Positions 16,903 through 22,547 of a stretch of DNA of 22,547 nt are shown one piece after another (position 1 is the first letter of the stretch; every line of letters begins with the position of its first letter). Location: NCBI GenBank assembly GCA_031549965.1, contig JAVBPB010000022.1, positions 1 to 22,547 on the forward strand, read 5' to 3'. The DNA is from JAVBPB01 sp031549965. Its GTDB lineage: Bacteria; Bacillota; Clostridia; Lachnospirales; Lachnospiraceae. The notes below the pieces were generated by a model. It ran no database searches. It saw only the letters and a program-made list of their open reading frames with translations, and had not been told where the DNA came from. The position numbers and the translations under genes were made by a program.

Positions 16903-18576
16903 TTAATTTGTTGGAACTTGCAAAATTGCTCCCGTATTTGCGGATGTTACTAAGGAAGCATATCTAACCAAGTATCCTTTATTAATTTTAGGTTGTCTAG
17001 GTTTCCATTCTTTTCTTCTGTTTTCTAATTCTTCATCACTAACTTCAAAGTCTATTGTACAATTATTAATATCTATCTTAATAATATCTCCATCTTTAAT
17101 TAAAGCTATATTTCCGCCTACTGCCGCTTCTGGAGACACATGACCGATTGATGCTCCTCTTGTAGCTCCAGAAAAACGACCGTCTGTAATTAAGGCAACT
17201 TCTTTTGCTAAACCCATTCCTGCTATAGCTGCTGTAGGATTAAGCATTTCTCTCATTCCAGGCCCACCCTTTGGCCCTTCATATCTGATAACAACCACAT
17301 CTCCTGCTACAATCTTTCCACCGTTAATTGCTTCTATTGCCTCATCTTCACAGTCAAATACCTTTGCAGGTCCAGAGTGAACAAGCATTTCTTCTGCTAC
17401 GGCAGAACGTTTAACAACACAGCTATCAGGTGCTAAGTTACCTGTAAGTACTGCTATTCCACCTGTTTCACTATATGGATTTTCTATTGGTCTTATTACA
17501 TCATGATTTAAGTTTATGCAATTTTCTATATTTTCACCAACGGTTTTACCTGTAACAGTAATTATATCTGTATTAAGCAAATTCTTTTTGTTTAACTCAT
17601 TCATTACAGCATAGACTCCGCCTGCCTCATCTAAGTCTTCCATAAATGTATCCCCAGCCGGTGCCAAATGACATAGATTAGGAGTTTTTTTGCTTACTTC
17701 ATTAGCTAGTGTAAGGTCAATTGATACTCCTGCCTCATGTGCAATTGCCGGTAGATGTAGCATACTGTTTGTACTGCATCCAAGTGCCATATCAACTGTA
17801 AGTGCATTCATAAATGCTTTTTCAGTCATTATATCACATGGTTTTATATCATTTTTAATTAATTCCATTATTTGCATACCTGCTTGTTTTGCAAGTCTTA
17901 TTCTTGCTGACATAACTGCCGGAATCGTTCCGTTTCCTTTAAGTCCCATACCTAAAACTTCGGTTAGGCAGTTCATACTGTTGGCAGTATACATTCCTGA
18001 ACATGAGCCACATGTTGGACATGCTTTTTCTTCGTATTCAGTCACTTCTTCCATTGTGACTTTTCCAGAATTATATGCACCAACTATTTCAAACATATCT
18101 GAAAGACAGGTTCTCTTACCATTTGATACTTTACCTGAAAGCATAGGCCCGCCGCTTACAAAAATTGTAGGTATATTAACTCTGGCTGCTGCCATCAATA
18201 ATCCCGGAACGTTTTTATCGCAGTTTGGTACCATTACAAGTCCGTCAAACTGATGAGCCATAGTCATAGCTTCTGTAGAGTCTGCTATAAGTTCTCTTGT
18301 TACAAGTGAGTATTTCATACCCTGATGTCCCATTGCAAGTCCATCACAAACTGCAATTGCCGGAAATACCATAGGCGTTCCCCCTGCCATAAGTACTCCC
18401 ATTTTTACTGCTTCTACTATTTTATCTAAGTTTATATGTCCAGGAACTATATCATTTTGTGAACTGACTATACCTATAATTGGTCTTTCAAGTTCTTCTT
18501 TTGTGTATCCTGAAGCCATAAATAAAGAACGATGCGGAGCTTGTTGTACACCTGATTTTACTGTTTTGCTTCTCAT
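16903..18576 (-). CDS. ilvD: Dihydroxy-acid dehydratase
   Basis: A 557-aa iron-sulfur dehydratase converting 2,3-dihydroxy-3-methylbutanoate (or -pentanoate) to the 2-keto acid in valine and isoleucine synthesis. The cluster cysteines are visible in VPNCDKNVPG and in CPTCGSCSGMYTANSMNCL. Other conserved segments are APHRSLFMASGY, GCSTNSMLHLPAIA, YEGPKGGPGMREML and ITDGRFSGATRGASIGHVSP. AAGGTGA precedes the ATG. It follows leuB by 14 nt and precedes ilvB, forming leuB-ilvD-ilvB. Confidence 0.96.
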   Translation of the reverse strand: MRSKTVKSGVQQAPHRSLFMASGYTKEELERPIIGIVSSQNDIVPGHINLDKIVEAVKMGVLMAGGTPMVFPAIAVCDGLAMGHQGMKYSLVTRELIADSTEAMTMAHQFDGLVMVPNCDKNVPGLLMAAARVNIPTIFVSGGPMLSGKVSNGKRTCLSDMFEIVGAYNSGKVTMEEVTEYEEKACPTCGSCSGMYTANSMNCLTEVLGMGLKGNGTIPAVMSARIRLAKQAGMQIMELIKNDIKPCDIMTEKAFMNALTVDMALGCSTNSMLHLPAIAHEAGVSIDLTLANEVSKKTPNLCHLAPAGDTFMEDLDEAGGVYAVMNELNKKNLLNTDIITVTGKTVGENIENCINLNHDVIRPIENPYSETGGIAVLTGNLAPDSCVVKRSAVAEEMLVHSGPAKVFDCEDEAIEAINGGKIVAGDVVVIRYEGPKGGPGMREMLNPTAAIAGMGLAKEVALITDGRFSGATRGASIGHVSPEAAVGGNIALIKDGDIIKIDINNCTIDFEVSDEELENRRKEWKPRQPKINKGYLVRYASLVTSANTGAILQVPTN

Positions 18577-18590
18577 ACTTTCTCACCTTC

Positions 18591-19673
18591 CTATATGTTT
18601 TTAGCTATTAGATCTCCCATTTCTTTTGTTCCAACCAGAGTTTTTCCTTCTGAATATATGTCAATTGTTCTAAATCCATCTTTTAAAACTTTTTTAATTG
18701 CATCTTCTATTATATCAGCTTCTTTGTCTAAGTCAAAGGAATATCTTAGCATCATGGCTGCTGATAGTATTGTTGCTATTGGATTGGCTTTGTTTTGCCC
18801 TGCAATATCAGGGGCTGAGCCATGGCTTGGTTCGTATAGTCCTAGTTTTGTATCTCCAAGACTTGCTGATGCTAACATTCCGATTGAACCTGTTATCATA
18901 CTTGCTTCATCTGATAGGATATCTCCAAACATGTTTTCCGTTAAAATTACATCGAATTGTGTTGGATCCTTTACTAGCTGCATGGCACAATTATCTACTA
19001 GCATGTCTTCTACTGTAACTTCTGGGTAGTCTTTACTTGTTTCGGCTACAACGCTTCTCCATAGTCTTGAAGAATCTAGTACGTTTGCTTTGTCTACGCT
19101 GATTATTTTTTTCTTTCTCTTCATGGCAACTTCAAATGCCCATTTTGAAATTCTTCTTATTTCGTTTTCGTCGTATACAAGCATGTCTGTTGCTTTTCTT
19201 ATTCCATTTTCTTCTACTGTGTTTCTGTCGCCAAAGTATATTCCGCCTGTTAGTTCTCTCATTACTATGAAGTCAAAACCATCGGGAACTATTTCGTCTT
19301 TTAGAGGACAGGCTCCTTTTAGTTCTTCAAATAGTACGGCCGGTCTTATGTTGGCGTATAGGTTTAGGCCTTTTCTTATGGCTAGAAGACCTGCTTCTGG
19401 ACGAAGGTTTGGAGGGAGGGTGTACCATTTTGATACTCCTACGTTTCCGCCTACGGCTCCAAGTAGTACTGCGTCACTGTTTTTTGCGGTTTCTAGGGCT
19501 TCTTTTGTTAAAGGAACTCCGTGTACGTCTATGGAGGCTCCGCCCATTAGGACTTCTTTGTATTCAAAGTTGTGGTTGAATTTTTCTGATATTTTGTTTA
19601 GGATTTTTTTTGCTTCGGAGATTATTTCTGGGCCTATGCCGTCTCCGGGGATTATTGTTATTTTGTAGGTCAT
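18591..19673 (-). CDS. leuB: 3-isopropylmalate dehydrogenase
   Basis: A 360-aa NAD-dependent dehydrogenase of leucine synthesis. Key segments are ITIIPGDGIGPEI, LLGAVGGNVGVSKW, the isopropylmalate-type RPEAGLLAIRKGLNLYANIRP (split here by no lesion), MRELTGGIYFGDRN, VDKANVLDSSRLWR and the Asp-rich metal site around FGDILSDEAS. AAAGGA lies before the ATG. It is the first gene of leuB-ilvD-ilvB; leuA, leuC and leuD are not in the window. The 5' half uses many C- and A-ending codons (AAC, GAC, ATC, ATA, TCC, CTA), unlike the 3' half and its neighbours. A long structured leader precedes it. Confidence 0.95.
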   Translation of the reverse strand: MTYKITIIPGDGIGPEIISEAKKILNKISEKFNHNFEYKEVLMGGASIDVHGVPLTKEALETAKNSDAVLLGAVGGNVGVSKWYTLPPNLRPEAGLLAIRKGLNLYANIRPAVLFEELKGACPLKDEIVPDGFDFIVMRELTGGIYFGDRNTVEENGIRKATDMLVYDENEIRRISKWAFEVAMKRKKKIISVDKANVLDSSRLWRSVVAETSKDYPEVTVEDMLVDNCAMQLVKDPTQFDVILTENMFGDILSDEASMITGSIGMLASASLGDTKLGLYEPSHGSAPDIAGQNKANPIATILSAAMMLRYSFDLDKEADIIEDAIKKVLKDGFRTIDIYSEGKTLVGTKEMGDLIAKNI

Positions 19674-19954
19674 TTTTTATCCTTTCTGTGGGAAACTAAT
19701 CGTCCTTTACCTTTAGGCTATGTAGAATATTTTGACAAAGATTATATTTATAACTTAGCTATGCCAAACATTCCAAGGAGTCCCCCTAATACTGAAATAT
19801 TGTCAGGATAGCCTCTCTAATATTTCCGGGTCTCCTTTCCATGGCATAAATAAGTTTTAAATATAATCTAATCTTTGTCAGAATATTCATCTAGTTTATT
19901 GGTTTCTCACTTTAACTTTTTTGTAATCTGTTTTTTGTGAACTTGATAACATTA
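19674..19954 (-). promoter_or_regulatory. Long structured 5' leader of leuB
   Basis: About 280 nt lie between the inferred transcription start (downstream of the -10 at 19961-19966) and the leuB ATG, and no gene fills them. Most is taken up by a long imperfect palindrome (19725-19888). There is no T-box consensus (UGGnACCGCG), no obvious run of leucine codons in a leader peptide, and no terminator with a T-run just before leuB. It is therefore an unassigned leader. Regulation by branched-chain amino acids is a guess from context. Confidence 0.5.
19725..19888. repeat. 164-bp imperfect palindrome upstream of leuB
   Basis: Arms 19725-19766 and 19842-19888 are inverted complements with a few mismatches and a 5-nt indel. 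Both arms read GAATATT..TGACAAAGATTA near the outside and end in ATGCCA at the inside. Between them is a second layer of pairing: AGGAG with CTCCT, CCC with GGG, and GAAATATT with AATATTTC. This produces one long multi-bulged hairpin. The same stretch holds a 14-codon frame (19847-19803, minus) beginning MPWKGDPEI. It could be a leader RNA or a MITE-type insertion. Confidence 0.8.
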
Positions 19955-19960
19955 ACATAT

Positions 19961-19989
19961 ATAATATAGCATTTTTTGTAATTTTTCAA
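19961..19989 (-). promoter_or_regulatory. Candidate promoter of leuB-ilvD-ilvB
   Basis: On the minus strand TTGAAA (19989-19984), a 17-nt spacer and TATTAT (19966-19961), roughly 290 nt upstream of leuB. The region is AT-rich, so chance matches are possible, but spacing and hexamers are good. From 19990 to 20152 I see only AT-rich sequence without recognisable structure or genes. Confidence 0.55.
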
Positions 19990-20152
19990 CCTTTATAGTT
20001 AACTTTTCTGTATTGTTCTTTTTTAATTGACTGTTTGAACGTTGTTTATTTATTTTAACTCATTAGGTTAATGTTATTTTTATATATTTTATATTATCAT
20101 AAATGCTAGTATAACGGAAATACATATTAAGAATATTTTTTATAACTTTAGG

Positions 20153-20281
20153 TTATGATGAAATTTGGGGAAAAATCACTATGTTTTCCATACCCTTGAT
20201 ATGTGCTATAGAACAAAATGGAACTATTTTTCCTTTAAAGTGATGCTTTACTCCTATTAATAATTCCCATATATAGTTCAT
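20153..20281 (-). pseudogene. Short unrecognised frame, probably a truncated gene
   Basis: A 42-codon frame starting MNYIWELLIG, with AGGTGA at good distance before the ATG. Its ATG overlaps the stop of the upstream frame in an ATGA arrangement, the mark of a translationally coupled second gene. I know short clostridial hypothetical proteins that begin with MNYIWE and are much longer, so this looks like a remnant cut short. I cannot give a function. The sequence between its stop and the leuB promoter is AT-rich and featureless. Confidence 0.4.
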
Positions 20282-20513
20282 ATCAGTTCACCTACGCATC
20301 TGTATTCCCTATAGTAAAGTTGCAATTCAGAAATCAGAAAGCTTAACTTTTCATATCCATAAAGCCATATGGAGTGAAATGTATATCTGGGATGTATGTT
20401 ACAAACAAAGCTTTTAATTCATCACTTATCAATAATTGATACTGTATAAAATCTAGCTTTTCATGTGTTATTGAACTGACAATTTTTGTAGAGTAGGTTT
20501 TAACTACAGTCAT
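20278..20513 (-). pseudogene. Frameshifted small gene coupled to the MNYIWE frame
   Basis: An ATG at 20513 opens a 56-codon frame (MTVVKTYSTKIV ... HFTPYGFMDMKS) that stops at 20343. Near 20346-20352 the +1 frame takes over without a gap, giving EKLSFLISELQLYYREYRC and ending ELI-TGA at 20278, exactly overlapping the next ATG. Adding one G (ATGGAAAAG instead of ATGAAAAG) restores a 78-aa protein coupled to its neighbour. No Shine-Dalgarno is clear at the ATG, so the original start may lie further upstream. The family is unrecognised. Confidence 0.5.
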
Positions 20514-20567
20514 AGGTCAAAATATTAATTTTTAATTATAGAATTATAATTATTTCAACGTAAACGT

Positions 20568-20658
20568 CAACTCAAGTACGCATAGTAAAAAGGCATCACA
20601 TGCAGTATACTAAATTTACTGTTTATATAATGCCATTTTACTATGCGTGCTTGAATTG
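20568..20658. repeat. 91-bp unit with 29-bp imperfect inverted repeats
   Basis: Arms 20568-20596 and 20630-20658 match inversely at 26 of 29 positions, two of the three differences allowing G-U pairing. The core is ACGCATAGTAAAA. The loop is 33 nt. It abuts the transposase stub at 20676-20717, so it may be a leftover of element ends. It could instead act as a transcript hairpin, but there is no clean T-run on either side. Confidence 0.7.
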
Positions 20659-20717
20659 TTGCTGTTAAGGTTATTTTATGCAACAAGTTGTCGAATTTGT
20701 TCCTTTTCTACTGCCAT
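20641..20717 (-). mobile_element. Probable IS256-family transposase N-terminal remnant
   Basis: On the minus strand AAGGAG is followed at 6 nt by ATG (20717) and the frame MAVEKEQIRQLVA, then TAA at 20676. Past the stop the same frame continues NNLNSNN. Together this resembles the N-terminus of IS256-family (mutator-type) transposases, which typically begin M-A-x-x-K-E-Q-I-R and continue NN-hydrophobic-N-S. The rest of the gene is missing, the homology ending at the inverted repeat. The match is short, so the family call is tentative. Confidence 0.35.
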
Positions 20718-20815
20718 AAAATGCTCCTTTTCAATAAGATTTTTTATATCTAAATTCTTACCAAAAAGGAGACATTTATTTCCAAAGACACATACTTATT
20801 TGCACTACCATGCAA

Positions 20816-21205
20816 TTAAATATCTTCATCTCTTTTTATAGGTTTTATATTCTGAATACGAGCAATCTCAAACTTACAATATATACTACGATTTTTATTA
20901 AGATTAAATTCAAATATATTTTTCATATCATCTTCTCTCATACAATATGATTCAATATACATTTCTTTTTTGTCAATATCTATAATAAGTTTTTCAATTC
21001 CAAAAAAATCAATTTTTATATAAACATAGTCCCATTCTGTCCATTTTTTTGGAGGAACTAACACTTTACAAGGGGTTTTTATCGATATTTCCATTCTTTC
21101 ATCACTTAATTGCCAATTTAAATTAATTAATTGAGCATTTTTAAATATATCATTATCTCCAAAAATATTATTTAATATAAATTCATTATCTATTCCCAAA
21201 TACAT
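20816..21205 (-). CDS. Putative immunity protein of a polymorphic toxin system
   Basis: A 129-aa, acidic, cytoplasmic protein with no signal peptide or membrane segment. It has alternating beta-strand-like segments (AQLINLNWQ, MEISIKTPCKVLVPPKKW, YVYIKIDFFGIEKLIIDID, SIYCKFEIARIQNI). It starts 21 nt after the end of the toxin remnant, which is where cognate immunity genes sit. The opening FKNAQLINLNWQLSDERMEI is reminiscent of Imm50-like immunity proteins, but I cannot confirm a family. Unlike the toxin, it has no lesion. The immunity role is inferred mainly from position. Confidence 0.6.
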   Translation of the reverse strand: MYLGIDNEFILNNIFGDNDIFKNAQLINLNWQLSDERMEISIKTPCKVLVPPKKWTEWDYVYIKIDFFGIEKLIIDIDKKEMYIESYCMREDDMKNIFEFNLNKNRSIYCKFEIARIQNIKPIKRDEDI

Positions 21206-21226
21206 AAAATTTTACCTTTCTGTTTT

Positions 21227-22232
21227 TTATTTTGAATTAAAATAGTAATGCTCTTTCGTGCCAAAAACTTTACCATTTTTTGTATTCGTAGAAGGTCTTA
21301 CATTAAAATGCGAAGATTGATTTCCCACACCTGAACTATATGAATGTTCATATGAATGATCTTAAATAACAACCTTAGTAATAGGATTGCCTTGTAAATC
21401 ATATTTTCCTTTTACATCATATGTAATCGCTCTGGAATACACAACTTTTTTATTTTCTAATATTCTATTACCTTTTTCATCTAAAAGTGGCACCATTCTT
21501 TGATTAGATGGCTGTTGTGAATTTATAATGCCTAAATCTCTTCTTATCTCTTTTAAGGCCTGTTTCCTTGACATACCATTTATACTACTCTGCCCATGAG
21601 GATGAACTTCTTTTCCATTATTACATAAACATCCAACTTTGAAACAAAATAAGACACCCAATCCTCCACATGAAAATTATAAACTGTTATTGGTTCTTCA
21701 TATCTTATTTTTTCTATAGCTGTTATTACTACAACATCATGGTTATCTATTAGTTTGTCTCCCACTACTAGATTTATCGCATTTACCCAGCCTTATCTTC
21801 AACATAAAATGGATGATACTTGGTTGCTTTTATCTTTTCTTTTTTGCCTATTTCTATTTCAAACATTGTATGTACGGATGAAGTCGATGTTTCTTCTACT
21901 CTCTTCAACCCTATTTCTCCGGTTTGTTCATCCATTGAGTAGACAAAGTCTCCTGCCATTATATCCCTTATCTTTACATATACTTTTTCCGTATGTATTA
22001 ATGTATCCTCTACAAAGCAGTTTCCATCTGTACACTTTGATTTTTGCTCATTTTTTATCTTTTTAAATTCTTTTTTCTTTTGTAGTTTCTTGGTTAACTT
22101 GCCACCTACCTTAAATAATTTCTTAGTTACATGTTTTCCTATCATTTTTGCTACGAATTCATCAAATTGACCTGTTAATAACATCTTTCCGCTTTGAAAT
22201 AAATCCATATAAGCATAATCCAGTTTTATCAC
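21227..22232 (-). pseudogene. Polymorphic toxin C-terminal region (Hint domain plus HNH/Endo VII-like nuclease), degraded
   Basis: Three successive minus-strand frames rebuild one protein tail. Frame A (22232-21783) has a lysine-rich helix, then a pretoxin Hint domain starting at the cysteine in GNCFVEDTLIHTEKVYVKI and running to KYHPFYVEDK. Frame B (from about 21790) continues WVNAINLVVGDKLIDNHD and VYNFHVEDWVSYFVSKLDVY, the end of Hint. Frame C (from about 21625) continues NNGKEVHPHG, SRKQALKEIRRDLGI and VVYSRAITYDVKGKYD, then meets TAA at 21362. Past it the frame goes on with DHSYEHSYSSG, SSHFNVRP, KNGKVFGTKEHYYF and a final stop at 21227. The last part resembles HNH/Endo VII-type toxin domains. 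One lost G (21789-21793), one lost A (21615-21630) and one nonsense codon break it. The N-terminal delivery part lies beyond the adjoining IS110 element or is lost. Confidence 0.8.
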
Positions 22233-22240
22233 AATGTCAT

Positions 22241-22416
22241 TAACTTAAACTCCCTGCCTTGCTTTCGCTCGGCACCACCATAAATGAAACGGGTAGGTTA
22301 TACTACCATTCATTCTTGTTCTGTGCTATATTAAATATAGCGGTAAAGTCGATTTCCCTTTGGGTTTAGAACCCGTAACTTAAACTGACTTTAGGTTCTC
22401 TCATTTGCACCACCAT
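22241..22416 (+). repeat. Paired direct repeats at one fixed offset in the IS110 left end
   Basis: TAACTTAAACT occurs at 22241-22251 and 22376-22386; GCACCACCAT occurs at 22272-22281 and 22407-22416. Both pairs are offset by exactly 135 bp, while the 20 bases between the two motifs differ (about 4 of 20 identical). The second copies fall in the unpaired strands of the two large loops of the candidate bridge RNA. Confidence 0.9.
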
Positions 22417-22470
22417 CTGTCCAGCTTTTAGCGTAAGGACGTATAGTAAAATAATTACAGACAGAGAACC
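22283..22470 (+). ncRNA. Candidate IS110 bridge RNA
   Basis: IS110-group elements encode a bridge RNA in the noncoding end upstream of the transposase. Here the plus strand folds as a series of stems. A 5' stem-loop (AATGA/TCATT enclosing GGTAG/CTACC, 22283-22314) is followed by a 7-bp hairpin (22325-22341). Next is stem TAAAGTC/GACTTTA (22344-22350 with 22387-22393), enclosing a two-sided internal loop capped by GGGTT-TAG-AACCC (22362-22374). Last is stem GGTTCTCT/AGAGAACC (22394-22401 with 22463-22470), with inner hairpin GTCC/GGAC. Two consecutive stem / two-sided loop / hairpin units match the known target- and donor-binding loop layout. Ends are approximate. Confidence 0.55.
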
Positions 22471-22502
22471 GTGCCGTAAATTTTTTATGGAGGTTACCCA
22501 TT

Positions 22503-22547
22503 ATGAATAGAATTTACGACAATTGTTGTGGTATTGATGTGCACAAA
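22503..22547 (+). CDS. IS110-family transposase, N-terminal fragment (runs off the window)
   Basis: Fifteen codons, MNRIYDNCCGIDVHK, with GGAGG 9 nt before the ATG. The GIDVHK motif carries the first aspartate of the DEDD catalytic domain at the N-terminus of IS110/IS1111 transposases. The long structured region upstream supports the IS110 rather than the IS1111 branch, in which the noncoding RNA lies downstream. The rest is outside the window, so intactness is unknown. Confidence 0.75.
   Translation, partial: MNRIYDNCCGIDVHK

Larger units (their letters stand above)
22241..22547 (+). mobile_element. Left end of an IS110-family insertion sequence
   Basis: A plus-strand transposase start (22503) is preceded by about 260 bp of structured noncoding DNA, the layout of an IS110 left end. 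The exact boundary with the toxin remnant is unclear. The toxin frame is open back to a TAA at 22245-22247, so the junction may lie near 22240. If a CT core like that of IS621 is used, it could instead be at 22250-22251. The element continues past the right edge. Confidence 0.7.

Noticed and set aside
17690..18253. A 187-codon plus-strand open frame inside ilvD
   Set aside because: It is antisense to a conserved enzyme with perfect motifs, and the composition is typical of a complement-strand shadow.
19090..19668. A 192-codon plus-strand open frame inside leuB
   Set aside because: It is antisense to leuB. It is open only because of the A/C-rich codon use of that part of leuB.
19674..19954. 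T-box riboswitch before leuB
   Set aside because: The UGGnACCGCG element and a terminator with a T-run just before the gene are both missing.
20647..20841. A plus-strand frame of 64 codons
   Set aside because: It crosses the inverted repeat and the minus-strand transposase stub, has no Shine-Dalgarno, and resembles no protein I know.
21755..22066. A plus-strand frame of 103 codons opposite the Hint domain
   Set aside because: It is antisense to clear Hint motifs and is a low-complexity F/L/S-rich translation.

Overview
The window is AT-rich, and its genes have Clostridia-type Shine-Dalgarno sites (AGGAGG/GGAGG). Its proteins look like those of an anaerobic Firmicute, most likely Lachnospiraceae or a close clostridial relative. 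This placement is inferred from protein style, gene order and base composition only. Almost everything is on the minus strand. The exceptions are an alpha/beta hydrolase near the middle and an IS110-type transposase cut off by the right edge.

Layout: (1) 64-5422 is a complete branched-chain amino acid ABC importer operon, livJ-livH-livM-livG-livF in transcription order, with a cytidylate-kinase-like gene at its end. A good sigma-A promoter precedes livJ, and a hairpin plus T-run follows it. (2) 5475-9239 encodes a full-length purL (FGAM synthase) except for one in-frame TAA that splits it into two reading frames. (3) 9240-9609 holds a 26-bp perfect inverted repeat. (4) 9610-11727 is a methyl-accepting chemotaxis protein. 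(5) 11948-12754 (+) is an alpha/beta hydrolase, separated from serA by a shared terminator. (6) 12823-19673 is an amino-acid biosynthesis block, leuB-ilvD-ilvB followed by serC-serA. serC has its own near-consensus promoter. leuB is preceded by a roughly 280-nt leader with a large imperfect palindrome.

(7) 19990 to the right end is a decayed, mobile-element-rich segment. It holds a frameshifted translationally coupled gene pair, a 29-bp inverted repeat, a probable IS256-family transposase stub, an intact small gene in the position of an immunity gene, and the wreck of a polymorphic-toxin 3' end. The toxin carries a Hint domain and an HNH/Endo VII-like nuclease, broken by two frameshifts and one nonsense codon. 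An IS110-family element abuts the toxin remnant. The 5' noncoding region of that element folds like a bridge RNA and carries two exact direct repeats at an identical 135-bp offset.

How the genes work together: the left and middle parts import and make branched-chain amino acids and make serine and purines, which is ordinary chromosomal metabolism. The points of interest are the interrupted purL, the structured leader before leuB, and the toxin/IS110 region at the right end.
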